64,000 nt of DNA from Paractinoplanes durhamensis (GTDB lineage Bacteria; Actinomycetota; Actinomycetes; Mycobacteriales; Micromonosporaceae), in the NCBI RefSeq assembly GCF_016862175.1, contig NZ_BOML01000029.1, positions 39,227 to 103,226 on the forward strand. Direction: 5' to 3'. Position 1 is the stretch's first letter, and each line of letters opens with the position of its first letter. Of this stretch, positions 8,079-16,097 are shown piece after piece. The notes beneath the pieces were generated by a model. The model was given only the letters and a program-made list of their open reading frames with translations. It was not told where the DNA came from and searched no databases. The translations under genes and the position numbers were made by a program.

Positions 8079-8917
8079 TTTCTTCCTCCGGATGGTGCGT
8101 AATTGGGGTGCCAGGCCAGGAGACGGCGCTCCAGGCCTCGTGCGATGAGGTCAGTGGTGAGGCCGATCAGCGCGTACAGCACGATGACCAGCACGATCAC
8201 GTCGGTCTGCAGGAACTCGCGGGCGTTGGTGGCCATGAAGCCGATGCCGGCGGGCGCGCCGACGGTCTCCGCGATCACCAGGGCCAGCCAGGCGTTGGTG
8301 AGGGCCAGCCGCAGGCCGAGCAGGATCGACGGCAGGGCGCCGGGCAGGATCACGACCCGGACGATGTCGAGCTTGGACAGGCCGGCGACGCGGCCCATCT
8401 CCAGCAGCTTCGGGTCGACCTGGCGGATGCCGAGCACGGTGTTCAGGTAGATCGGGAACAGCGTGCCGAGGGCCACCAGGAAGTAGCGCCCGCTCTCGCC
8501 GACGCCGAACCAGACCATCACGAGCGGCAGGATCGCCAGGAACGGGATGGCCCGAACAATTTGAATATTTCGGTCAATAATTGCCTCGAACAGCTTCGAG
8601 AAGCCGGTCAGGATGCCCAGTACGAGACCGACGCCGGCCCCGATGAACAAACCGACGGCGGCCCTCTTGAGGCTCTCCCACAGGTGGCGGGGCAGCTCAC
8701 CGGTCTCGGTCAGGTGCCACGCGGTGGTGCCGACCGAGCTGGGCGCGGGCAGCACGTTGGGCGCGATGACGCCGGCCCGGGCGAGCAGCTCCCACCCGAG
8801 CAGGAGCAGAACGGGGACGGTCCAGGAGATCGTCCGGTACGGCAGAGCCCGCTTCTTCGAGGGCGTCGGCCCGGTCTCCGCCGTGGCGGCGGGACCGGCG
8901 ATCGCAGTAGTGGACAT
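8075..8917 (-). CDS. ssuC: Sulfonate ABC transporter permease
   Basis: A 280-residue inner-membrane permease with about six transmembrane segments. The EAA-like cytoplasmic loop is near LLEMGRVAGLSKLDIVRVVILPGALPSILLGLRL, typical of the SsuC/TauC (BPD_transp_1) family. It is the first gene of the minus-strand operon, followed by ssuA, ssuB, a cupin and a monooxygenase with overlapping or near-touching ends. The ATG at 8917 lacks a good ribosome-binding site, so a leaderless or weakly initiated first gene is possible. Confidence 0.93.
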   Translation of the reverse strand: MSTTAIAGPAATAETGPTPSKKRALPYRTISWTVPVLLLLGWELLARAGVIAPNVLPAPSSVGTTAWHLTETGELPRHLWESLKRAAVGLFIGAGVGLVLGILTGFSKLFEAIIDRNIQIVRAIPFLAILPLVMVWFGVGESGRYFLVALGTLFPIYLNTVLGIRQVDPKLLEMGRVAGLSKLDIVRVVILPGALPSILLGLRLALTNAWLALVIAETVGAPAGIGFMATNAREFLQTDVIVLVIVLYALIGLTTDLIARGLERRLLAWHPNYAPSGGRK

Positions 8918-9061
8918 GGCCGCAACTTTGACGGCCGCAAGTCCGCCATGTCAACCATACTCTCTAGGTTTACTAGGATATGGGACGAGCATTGACGATG
9001 CTGGCTCAGGCGGCGGAGAGTGGGGATGCATTCGTCCACGATCCCAAAGGGTGGAAGCAGC
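8918..9061. promoter_or_regulatory. Divergent promoter region of the sulfonate locus
   Basis: The 144 bp between ssuC (minus) and the second monooxygenase gene (plus) must hold both promoters. It contains a more AT-rich core with CTAGGTTTACTAGG (8964-8977, two CTAGG/ACTAGG copies) and an inverted repeat AGCAT-TGACG-ATGCT at 8988-9002. These are candidate sites for a sulfur-responsive regulator. Confidence 0.55.
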
Positions 9062-10126
9062 ATGGCAGTCGAGTTCGTCGGCATGATCGGCACTCGGGAC
9101 GTCTCCGAGACCAGGGCGCCCGCGGGCCCACCGGTCGACCCCGCCTACGTGCGGCGGTTCGCCCGGGCCCACGAGGAGGCCGGCTTCGACCGCATCCTCG
9201 TCGCCTACTCTTCGTCCAGTCCGGACGCCACCCAGGTCGCGGCGTATGCGGCCGCGACCACCGAGCGCATCGGGCTGCTGGTCGCACACCGGCCCGGATT
9301 CCTGGCACCGACCCTGGCCGCCCGCACCTTCGCCACCCTCGACCAGCTCACCGGCGGCCGGGTGGCGGTGCACACGATCACCGGCGGCTCCGACGCCGAG
9401 CAGCGCCGGGACGGCGACTACCTGACCAAGGACGACCGGTACGCCCGGACCGAGGAGTACCTGACGATCCTGCGCCGGGCGTGGAGCTCCCCCGAGCCGT
9501 TCTCGCACGAGGGCCGCTTCTACAAGTTCGACGACTTCGCCCTGCTCGCCCAGCCGGCCCACCGCATCCCGCTCTACTTCGGCGGCTCCTCGCCCGCCGC
9601 CTACCGGGTGGGCGGCGCCACCGCCGACGTCTACGCGCTGTGGGGCGAGCCGCTCAAGGAGACCGCCGAGCAGATCGCCAGCGTCCAGGCGGCGGCCGCC
9701 GCGGCCGGTCGCGGGCCGCTCGGCATCAGCGTCTCGTTCCGCCCGATCCTCGCCGCCACCGACGAGCTGGCCTGGGAGCGGGCTTCGCGGATCCTGGCGG
9801 CGATGACGCCCAGCACGGAACGAGTGCTGGTGGAGAACGTCGGCTCGCAGCGCCTGCTCGCCGCCGCGGCCAAGAGCGACCGGCACGACCGCGCACTGTG
9901 GACCGCGACGGCCAAGGCCAGTGGCGCGCAGGGCAACTCGACCGCGCTGGTCGGCTCGCCGGAGACCGTCGCCAAGGCCCTGCTCGACTACGTCGACCTC
10001 GGCGTGACCACCATCCTCATCCGCGGTTACGACCCGGTCGACGACGCCGTCGACTACGGCCGCCACCTGATCCCGCTGGTCCGGCAGGAGCTGCGTCACC
10101 GCGCGCTCGCCGGCGCCGCTCTCTGA
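9062..10126 (+). CDS. LLM-class flavin-dependent monooxygenase (SsuD/sulfone-type), copy 2
   Basis: A 354-residue luciferase-like monooxygenase, paralogous to the minus-strand gene at 4909; long blocks such as RRDGDYLTKDDRYAR and RALWTATAKASGAQGNSTAL are nearly the same in both. I chose the ATG at 9062 because the protein then aligns from MAVEFVGMIGTRD with MPVDFIGLIATQD of copy 1, and GGTGGA precedes it. It opens the plus-strand operon with a flavin reductase, ssuD and ssuE. It probably oxidises an organosulfur compound with reduced FMN; the substrate range is unknown. Confidence 0.9.
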   Translation: MAVEFVGMIGTRDVSETRAPAGPPVDPAYVRRFARAHEEAGFDRILVAYSSSSPDATQVAAYAAATTERIGLLVAHRPGFLAPTLAARTFATLDQLTGGRVAVHTITGGSDAEQRRDGDYLTKDDRYARTEEYLTILRRAWSSPEPFSHEGRFYKFDDFALLAQPAHRIPLYFGGSSPAAYRVGGATADVYALWGEPLKETAEQIASVQAAAAAAGRGPLGISVSFRPILAATDELAWERASRILAAMTPSTERVLVENVGSQRLLAAAAKSDRHDRALWTATAKASGAQGNSTALVGSPETVAKALLDYVDLGVTTILIRGYDPVDDAVDYGRHLIPLVRQELRHRALAGAAL

Positions 10127-10141
10127 TCGCAGGAGGACCCC

Positions 10142-10642
10142 GTGACCGTCACCTCGCTCGTGGACGCCGATCTATTCCGGGCGCTGCTGCGCCGGCACGC
10201 CGCTGCCGTCGTGGTGATCACAGCGCCCGGCGAACCCCCGGCCGGCTTCACCGCCACCTCGTTCACCTCGGTCTCGCTCGACCCGCCGCTGGTCTCGTTC
10301 TGCCTCGCGAAAACCGCCTCGGCCTGGCCGGCCGTGGCCGAGGCGGACGTGGTCGCGGTGCACGTGCTGACCCAAGAGCAGGAGCACGTGGCCCGCACGT
10401 TCGCCACCCGCGGCATCGACCGGTTCGCCGCGCACGGCTCCTGGGAGCCCGGCCCGGGCGGGGTTCCGCTGCTCGACGGGGTGCTGGCCCGGATCGTCTG
10501 CCGGGTGGTGCGCCGGGTCGAGGCCGGCGACCACAGCATCGTGCTGGCCGCGCCGGAGACCGGTGATCATCACCAGGACCTGACCGCGGCACCGCTGGTG
10601 TACCACGATGGGCACTACGCCCATCTGCGGAAGGCTGCCTGA
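10142..10642 (+). CDS. Flavin reductase family protein
   Basis: A 166-residue split-barrel flavin reductase of the HpaC/ActVB type, with ATSFTSVSLDPPLVSFCLAKTAS near residue 40 and the late GDHSIVLA block. It would reduce FMN with NAD(P)H to feed the monooxygenases encoded on both sides. AGGAGG precedes the GTG start. The stop abuts the ATG of ssuD (TGAATG). A second, unrelated reductase (ssuE) ends the same operon, so two sources of FMNH2 appear available. Confidence 0.92.
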   Translation: MTVTSLVDADLFRALLRRHAAAVVVITAPGEPPAGFTATSFTSVSLDPPLVSFCLAKTASAWPAVAEADVVAVHVLTQEQEHVARTFATRGIDRFAAHGSWEPGPGGVPLLDGVLARIVCRVVRRVEAGDHSIVLAAPETGDHHQDLTAAPLVYHDGHYAHLRKAA

Positions 10643-11713
10643 ATGCCGTTCCACTGGTTCCTGCCCACCGCCGGTGACAGTCACGACATCGTCAGCGGCG
10701 GGCAGGCCTCGCTCACCGCCGACACCTCCCGGCCGCCGGACATCCGCTACCTGGCGCTGGTCGCCCGGGCCGCCGAGCAGGCCGGCTTCGAGGCGGTCCT
10801 CACCCCGACCGGCACGTTCTGCGAGGACGCGTGGCTGACCACGGCCGCGCTGCTCGGCGAGACCGAGCGGCTCAAGTTCCTGGTGGCGTTCCGGCCCGGC
10901 CTGATCTCCCCCACCCTCGCCGCCCAGATGGCCTCGACCTACCAGCGCATCTCCGGCGGACGGCTGGCCCTCAACGTGGTCACCGGCGGCGAGGCGACCG
11001 AGCAGCGGCGCTTCGGCGACCACCTCGGCCACGACCAGCGGTACGCCCGGACCGCGGAGTTTCTCCGGGTGGTGCGGGGTGCCTGGTCGGGTACGCCGTT
11101 CAGCTTCCGCGGCGACCACTACGACGTGGAGAACGCCACCGTGCGGGACGCCCCCGACCCGGTGCCGCCGATCTTCTTCGGCGGGTCGTCGGCGGCCGCG
11201 CTCCCGGTCGCCGCCCAGCACGTCGACACCTACCTGACCTGGGCCGAGCCACCGGCCGCGGTGGCCGCCAAGCTCGATGCCGTGCGCACCCTCGCCAAGG
11301 AGGCCGGCCGGCAGCTCACCTACGGCATCCGGCTGCACGTGATCAGCCGGGACACCGCCGACGAAGCGTGGGCGGTGGCCCGCTCGCTGCTCGACCGGGT
11401 GCCGGCGAGCGAGATCGAACGGGCGCGGAAACAGTTCGCGGCGACCGAGTCGGAGGGGCAGCGCCGGATGGCCGAGCTGACCACCGGCGACTCGCTCGAG
11501 GTAGCGCCCAACCTGTGGGCCGGCTTCGGCGTGGTGCGGCCGGGGGCCGGCACCGCCCTGGTCGGCAGCCACGCCGAGGTGGCCGCCCGGATCGCCGAAT
11601 ATCAGGCGCTCGGCCTCGACCACTTCATCCTGTCCGGCCAGCCGCACCTGGAAGAGGCGCTGCGGTTCGGCGAGAACGTCCTGCCCCTGCTGAGCAAACT
11701 TGGAGAGAGATGA
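10643..11713 (+). CDS. ssuD: Alkanesulfonate monooxygenase
   Basis: A 356-residue LLM monooxygenase that fits SsuD best of the three in the window. It begins FHWFLPTAGD like SsuD, and shows ALLGETERLKFLVAFRPGL, SGGRLALNVVTGGE, GHDQRYARTAEFLRVVRG and the C-terminal LVGSHAEVAARIAEY. In SsuD enzymes FMNH2 and O2 convert an alkanesulfonate to aldehyde and sulfite. It lies between a flavin reductase and an FMN reductase. The stop overlaps the next ATG. Confidence 0.9.
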   Translation: MPFHWFLPTAGDSHDIVSGGQASLTADTSRPPDIRYLALVARAAEQAGFEAVLTPTGTFCEDAWLTTAALLGETERLKFLVAFRPGLISPTLAAQMASTYQRISGGRLALNVVTGGEATEQRRFGDHLGHDQRYARTAEFLRVVRGAWSGTPFSFRGDHYDVENATVRDAPDPVPPIFFGGSSAAALPVAAQHVDTYLTWAEPPAAVAAKLDAVRTLAKEAGRQLTYGIRLHVISRDTADEAWAVARSLLDRVPASEIERARKQFAATESEGQRRMAELTTGDSLEVAPNLWAGFGVVRPGAGTALVGSHAEVAARIAEYQALGLDHFILSGQPHLEEALRFGENVLPLLSKLGER

Positions 11714-12192
11714 GTCGCACCGTCGTCGTCTCGGGCAACCCGAGGCCCGGATCCCGCACGTCCCTGCTGGCCATCGCGGTCGGCGAGGCCCTGGCCGGCG
11801 GGTTCCCGCCCACCGTGATCGAGGTCGGTGAGCTGGGCCCGGGGCTGCTCACCCCCGGCGACGAGGCGACCGCGGCCGCGGTGGCGGCGCTGCGCGAGGC
11901 CGAGCTGCTGGTGGTGGCCACCCCGACCTACAAGGGCAGCTACACCGGTGTGCTGAAGGTGCTGCTGGACCAACTGCCGGCCCAGGCTCTCGCCGGGAAG
12001 ACCGCGGTGCCGGTGGTGACGGCCGGGGTGGCGCCGCAGGCGGCCGCGGCCGAGGCGCTGCTGCGCCAACTGCTGACCGAGCTCGGCGCGGACGTCGCCG
12101 CCGGCCTGCCGGTGGTCGAGGCGGACCTGCCGGAGACAAAGACGATCGCCGATAAGTACGCCGCGGCACACAGCGATCGCACAGCTTCGTGA
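11710..12192 (+). CDS. ssuE: NAD(P)H-dependent FMN reductase
   Basis: A 160-residue flavodoxin-like reductase with VVVSGNPRPGSRT at the N-terminus (phosphate-binding loop) and the block VVATPTYKGSYTGVLKVLLDQL that is diagnostic of SsuE/MsuE enzymes. It should supply FMNH2 to SsuD and the two LLM paralogs. The ATG overlaps the ssuD stop (ATGA). It is the last gene of the plus-strand operon; a strong hairpin follows. Confidence 0.92.
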   Translation: MSRTVVVSGNPRPGSRTSLLAIAVGEALAGGFPPTVIEVGELGPGLLTPGDEATAAAVAALREAELLVVATPTYKGSYTGVLKVLLDQLPAQALAGKTAVPVVTAGVAPQAAAAEALLRQLLTELGADVAAGLPVVEADLPETKTIADKYAAAHSDRTAS

Positions 12193-12279
12193 CAGCGCGC
12201 TGACAAATCGCGCCCTTAGCGTTCTGCCCAGTTTGACGGCGGTCAACTCTCACAGGTCAGCCCGCCGCCGGACAGAACC

Positions 12280-12329
12280 CCGGCTCCGCTCGCCGACCTC
12301 AGTGCCCCCGGGTCTACGAGCGGAGCCGG
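12280..12329. terminator. Bidirectional terminator hairpin
   Basis: Perfect 13-bp arms CCGGCTCCGCTCG (12280-12292) and CGAGCGGAGCCGG (12317-12329) flank a 24-base loop, followed by TCCTTCTT on the plus strand. It lies between the convergent ends of ssuE and the S8 protease and can serve both. Confidence 0.8.
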
Positions 12330-12335
12330 TCCTTC

Positions 12336-13967
12336 TTAAGCCACGTCGATGGTCAGCTCCGACCGGGCGGTCTTGCCCCAGCCGTCGGTGAACTCGACCG
12401 TGAAGGTCGCCGACTCGGTGGTGGTCGCCACGCCGGTGATCAGGCCGTCGTCGGCCAGGCTCAGCCCGTTCGGCAGGTCACCGTCGCTCACCGTCCAGGT
12501 GCCGCTGCGGTCCGCGGTCAGCTGCTGGTAGTAGTAGCCGCCCCGGGTGCCGTCCGGCAGCGCGGTGGTGCGGATCACCGGCGTGGTGACCGTGACCGAG
12601 ACCGTGATGGTCTTGGTGACCGAGGTCGGCACGTAGTCGGTGAAGCGGACCTGGACGGTGCCGGTGCCCGGCCCGGTCGGCGTGCCGGAGACCACACCGG
12701 CGGCGGAGAGCTTCACCCCGGTCGGCAGGGTGCCGGCGGCGAGGCTCCAGGAGCCACGCCGGCTGGAGGCAAGAGCAAGCTGCCCGGCGTACGCCGTACC
12801 CGAGGTCATGGTGATCGCCGAGGTCTTGATCACCGGCGCGGCGGGCGGGGCGGTGACGAACAGCAGCCGGTTCGGCGAGCCCTTGGTCCCGGACACCTTG
12901 CCGGTGGTGGCGTGCGCCACCAGGTAGTTGCGCACCTGCAGCGGGCTTGCACTCGGCGATGCGTCGAGCACGAGCGCGGCCGCGCCGGCCACGTGCGGTG
13001 ACGCCATCGAGGTGCCGTCGGCGACCGCGGTCGCGTAGTCGCTGCCCATGTAGGCCGACTTGATCCCGACCCCGGGCGCGAACAGGTCGAGGACGCTGCC
13101 GTAGTTGGAGAACGACGCGCGCTTGTCCTTGGCGTCGGTGGCGCCCACGGTGATCGCGGCGGCCAGGTTGGCCGGGCTCTCCTTCGCGGCGTTGACGTTC
13201 TCGTTGCCGGCCGCCACCACGACCGTGACGCCCGAGTTGATCAGCTTTTGCAGGGCGGCGTTGAGCGCGGGGCTGGAGTCGCCGCCGAGGCTCAGGTTGG
13301 CCACAGCCGGCTTCTGCGCGTGCGAGATCACCCAGTTGATGCCGGCCAGGACGTCGGACAGGTCACCCTCGCCCTTGCAGTCCAGCACCTTGACCGCAAC
13401 CAGCTTCACCTGCTTGGCAACCCCGTAGGACTTGCCGCCGATGGTGCCGGCCACGTGCGTGCCGTGCCCGTTGCAGTCGGACGCGGTGGTGTTGTAGTTG
13501 ACGAAGTTGAAGCCGTAGGTGGCCCGGCCGGCGAATTCGTTGTGGCTGATCCGGATCCCGGTGTCGATCACGTACGCGTGCACCGCGCTGCCGTCGTCGC
13601 TGGGCGTGTACGTCCTGCTCAGCTTGACCGGCCGCTGATCGATCCGGTCCAGCCCCCACACCGGGCCTCGATAGGTGGTCGCCTCGATGTGCAGCACGCG
13701 GTCCTGCTCGACGGACTGGACGTTCGGGTCGGCCGCGAGCCGCCGGGCCTGCTTCGCCGACATCCGGGCGGTGTAGGTGGCGGTGTGCCCGGCGCCCTGT
13801 GCCGAGAGTCCCCGGGGAGCCTTCTTGGTGACGATGTAACGCCCGGGAATCGCACCCGGCGCACCCGCCCCGATGACATTGCCGGTCGCCGCCTGAGCGG
13901 GAACGGCCGCGCCGGCCGCGGTGATCGCGGCGGCGGTAAGAAGGGTCCCGAAGACTCTCATTCGCAT
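12336..13967 (-). CDS. Secreted S8 (subtilisin-like) serine protease with two Ig-like domains
   Basis: A 543-residue extracellular protease. Residues 1-26 are a signal peptide (cleavage near AQA-A). An inhibitor I9 propeptide runs from about 42 to 97. The catalytic domain holds Asp135 (VIDTG), His168 (NGHGTHVAG), the oxyanion Asn255 (AAGNEN) and Ser320 (GTSMASPHVAG). It fits the proteinase K branch (S8A). From about residue 378 two putative Ig domains (PVIKTS..., PVIRTT...) each contain LPxGxxL...GxxTG turns. I chose the ATG at 13967 because longer in-frame starts run into rpmJ on the other strand; a start at 13961 is nearly equivalent. No strong ribosome-binding site is seen. Confidence 0.92.
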   Translation of the reverse strand: MRMRVFGTLLTAAAITAAGAAVPAQAATGNVIGAGAPGAIPGRYIVTKKAPRGLSAQGAGHTATYTARMSAKQARRLAADPNVQSVEQDRVLHIEATTYRGPVWGLDRIDQRPVKLSRTYTPSDDGSAVHAYVIDTGIRISHNEFAGRATYGFNFVNYNTTASDCNGHGTHVAGTIGGKSYGVAKQVKLVAVKVLDCKGEGDLSDVLAGINWVISHAQKPAVANLSLGGDSSPALNAALQKLINSGVTVVVAAGNENVNAAKESPANLAAAITVGATDAKDKRASFSNYGSVLDLFAPGVGIKSAYMGSDYATAVADGTSMASPHVAGAAALVLDASPSASPLQVRNYLVAHATTGKVSGTKGSPNRLLFVTAPPAAPVIKTSAITMTSGTAYAGQLALASSRRGSWSLAAGTLPTGVKLSAAGVVSGTPTGPGTGTVQVRFTDYVPTSVTKTITVSVTVTTPVIRTTALPDGTRGGYYYQQLTADRSGTWTVSDGDLPNGLSLADDGLITGVATTTESATFTVEFTDGWGKTARSELTIDVA

Positions 13968-14087
13968 GGCAGGCCGATCGGTCGCACCGGGCGCCGACCT
14001 GACGGCTGCACGCAGAAATAACCGGGTGGCAACCGGCGTTGTCGTCATCGCGCCGGTGCAAAGGCCGGCCCGGAAAGAGGTTCCGCC

Positions 14088-14210
14088 ATGAAGGTTCGCA
14101 ACTCGCTCAGGTCGCTGAAGAGCAAGCCCGGCTCGACGCTCACCCGCCGCCGCGGCCGCCTGGTTGTGATCAACCGGAAGAATCCGCGCTGGAACGGCCG
14201 ACAGGGCTGA
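14088..14210 (+). CDS. rpmJ: Ribosomal protein L36, cysteine-free paralog
   Basis: A 40-residue large-subunit ribosomal protein, [20 protein letters not shown] at the start and [15 protein letters not shown] at the end. It lacks the zinc-binding cysteines and histidine of canonical L36, so it is the C-minus form that usually replaces the zinc form under zinc shortage or coexists with it. AAAGAGG precedes the ATG. I looked for a Zur-type AT-rich palindrome upstream and did not see a convincing one. No other ribosomal genes are in the window. It is divergent from the S8 protease. Confidence 0.95.
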   Translation: MKVRNSLRSLKSKPGSTLTRRRGRLVVINRKNPRWNGRQG

Positions 14211-14274
14211 CGCCACACGCGATCAGCCGGACGAATAGCCGGGCGAAAACCGCGATCACGCGATAGCTTTGATT

Positions 14275-14322
14275 AAGCGAAAGGCCGGAGAACCGCCGCC
14301 ACGGATCTCCGGCCTTTCGCTT
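14275..14322. terminator. Strong bidirectional terminator
   Basis: Perfect 17-bp arms (14275-14291 and 14306-14322; AAGCGAAAGGCCGGAGA on the left) flank a 14-base loop. It lies between the convergent rpmJ and response regulator genes, 8 bp from the regulator's stop. Confidence 0.88.
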
Positions 14323-14330
14323 ACCTTTCG

Positions 14331-14960
14331 TCAACGAGCGTGTGCGACCAAAGCGAGCCGCACCCGATTGGGCGCACCGGTTTTCGCCATCAGGGCCGTC
14401 ACGTGCGTTTTCACCGTGGTCACCCCGATGTGCAGCCGCTCGGCGATCTCCGCATTGGACAGTCCCGCGCCGACCAGATCGAGCACATCCCGTTCCCGGC
14501 CGGTCAGCCCGGCGACCGGCCGCACCGGCCCGTCGGCCCGGCTGTCCACCGCCCGGCGCACCAGCCGCGCCAGCACGTCCTGGCTGAACGGGCTGTCCCC
14601 GGCCGCGGCCCGCCGGATCCCGTCGAGCAGCTCGGCCGGCGGCGCGTCCTTCAGCAGGAAACCGCACGCCCCGGCGGTCAGCGCCGGATAGAGATGGTCG
14701 TCGTCGCCGAACGTGGTCAGCACCACCACCCGGGTCGACGGCCGCTCGCTCAGGATGCGGCTGGTCGCGCTGATCCCGTCGACGCCGGGCATCCGCAGGT
14801 CCATCACCACCACGTCCGGGGTGAGCCGGGCCGCCAGGGTCACCGCCTCCCGGCCGTCGCCGGCCTCGCCGACCACCTCGAGGTCGGCCTCGGCGTCGCA
14901 CAGCATCCGCAGCCCGGCCCGGATGAGCTGCTGGTCGTCGGCGAGCAGGACCCGGATCAC
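14331..14960 (-). CDS. NarL/LuxR-type response regulator
   Basis: A 209-residue two-component regulator. The receiver has the acidic pair in VLLADDQQ, the phosphoacceptor Asp54 (VVVMDLRMPG) and the switch Lys in GFLLKDAPP. The C-terminal HTH is LTGRERDVLDLVGAGLSNAEIAERL...TTVKTHV. The GTG start overlaps the kinase stop (GTGA), so the two are translationally coupled. It is the last gene of a three-gene operon with a membrane protein and the histidine kinase. The target genes are unknown. Confidence 0.95.
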   Translation of the reverse strand: MIRVLLADDQQLIRAGLRMLCDAEADLEVVGEAGDGREAVTLAARLTPDVVVMDLRMPGVDGISATSRILSERPSTRVVVLTTFGDDDHLYPALTAGACGFLLKDAPPAELLDGIRRAAAGDSPFSQDVLARLVRRAVDSRADGPVRPVAGLTGRERDVLDLVGAGLSNAEIAERLHIGVTTVKTHVTALMAKTGAPNRVRLALVAHAR

Positions 14961-16087
14961 GCGGCTGCTCCCGGCAGCACGGTCCGGACCCGCCAGCCGC
15001 CGCCGTCCGGGCCGGCGGTGAGCACGCCGCCGAGGACTTCGACCCGCTCGCGCATGCCGGTGAGCCCGTGTCCCCCGCCGACCGGTTTGTCGGACGGCGC
15101 GGACCCGCCGTCGTCGCTGACCTCCCAGCTGACATCGCCGCCCTGGACGAACACCTGCAATCGCGCCCGAGCAGCCGGGCCCGCGTGCTTGGCCACGTTG
15201 GTGAGCGCCTCCTGGGTCAGGCGGAGCACGGCCAGGCCGCGGACGGCATCGACCGTGCCCACCGCCTCGTCGATCTCCGCCTCGACGGTGATCCCGGTCA
15301 TCCGGGCGGTGTCGACGGCCGCGCCCAGCGCGGCGGGCAGCGCCCCCGGTTCGATCGCGGTCAGCGCGGCGGCTCCCCGGTCGCCGGAGCCGCGCAGCAC
15401 CTCGACCAGCCGGCGCAGGTCGGCCAGCGCCGCCGTCCCGGTGCCGTGCACGTCGTCGAGCACCTCGCCCACCCGCGGGTCGACGCCGGGCAGCACGTGC
15501 CGGGCCACCGAGACGCGCAGGACCATCGACGCGACGTGGTGCGCCACCACGTCGTGCAGCTCGCGGGCGATCATGCCGCGCTCGTCGGCGCGCGCCGCCC
15601 GGCTCTCCGCCTCGGCCCGGCGCTGGGCCTGTTCGCCCAGCTCGCGGGTGGTGCGCAGGACCAGCCCGATGAGCAGCGGCAGCCCGATCGGCAGCACCAC
15701 GATGCCGTACAGCTCGCTCCGGCCCGGCGTCGCCAGCACCACGTAGACGGCCAGCAGCAGGCCGGCGCTCAGCCAGATGGTGCGCGGCCGGACCGCCCAC
15801 AGCGCCAGCTCGCCGATCGCCCAGCTCGCCCCGACCTGGTTGATGGTGGCGTCGTCGATCACCACGAGCGCGACCGCGAGCAGCGCGGTCTGCACCAGGA
15901 AACAGATCAGCGGCCACCGGAACAGGGTGAGCGCGACGGTGAAGGCCAGCCCGGCCAGCACCAGCTGGGTGGTGGTCGGCTGCCGGCCCTCGGTGCCGAC
16001 GAACAGGTAGCTCAGCCCGCTCAGGTCGAGCAGCACCATGCGAATCCAGGTGTCCCGCCGGTCGAAGAGGCGCCGCGTCCAGCCCAT
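14957..16087 (-). CDS. Sensor histidine kinase (HisKA_3/NarX type)
   Basis: A 376-residue membrane kinase with about five N-terminal transmembrane segments and almost no extracellular domain. The dimerisation/phosphoacceptor block is MIARELHDVVAHHVASMVL, with the His in ELHD. The ATPase part has the N box EALTNVAKHA, the VSDDGG box and GHGLTGMRERVEVLGG. It would phosphorylate the overlapping response regulator. Membrane-embedded sensors of this type often respond to envelope stress or to a partner membrane protein; the upstream gene, 10 bp away, encodes one. Confidence 0.93.
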   Translation of the reverse strand: MGWTRRLFDRRDTWIRMVLLDLSGLSYLFVGTEGRQPTTTQLVLAGLAFTVALTLFRWPLICFLVQTALLAVALVVIDDATINQVGASWAIGELALWAVRPRTIWLSAGLLLAVYVVLATPGRSELYGIVVLPIGLPLLIGLVLRTTRELGEQAQRRAEAESRAARADERGMIARELHDVVAHHVASMVLRVSVARHVLPGVDPRVGEVLDDVHGTGTAALADLRRLVEVLRGSGDRGAAALTAIEPGALPAALGAAVDTARMTGITVEAEIDEAVGTVDAVRGLAVLRLTQEALTNVAKHAGPAARARLQVFVQGGDVSWEVSDDGGSAPSDKPVGGGHGLTGMRERVEVLGGVLTAGPDGGGWRVRTVLPGAAA

Positions 16088-16097
16088 GCCGGTCAGC

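Noticed and set aside
4909..12192. Natural-product gene cluster
   Set aside because: The monooxygenases and reductases are explained by organosulfonate use. No assembly-line, terpene or RiPP core genes are present.
13968..14087. Zur box upstream of the cysteine-free L36 gene
   Set aside because: CAACCGGCGTTG-like symmetry exists, but it does not resemble the AT-rich Zur consensus.
13968..14216. N-terminal extension of the S8 protease
   Set aside because: It would run antisense through rpmJ and put 83 residues before a good signal peptide.
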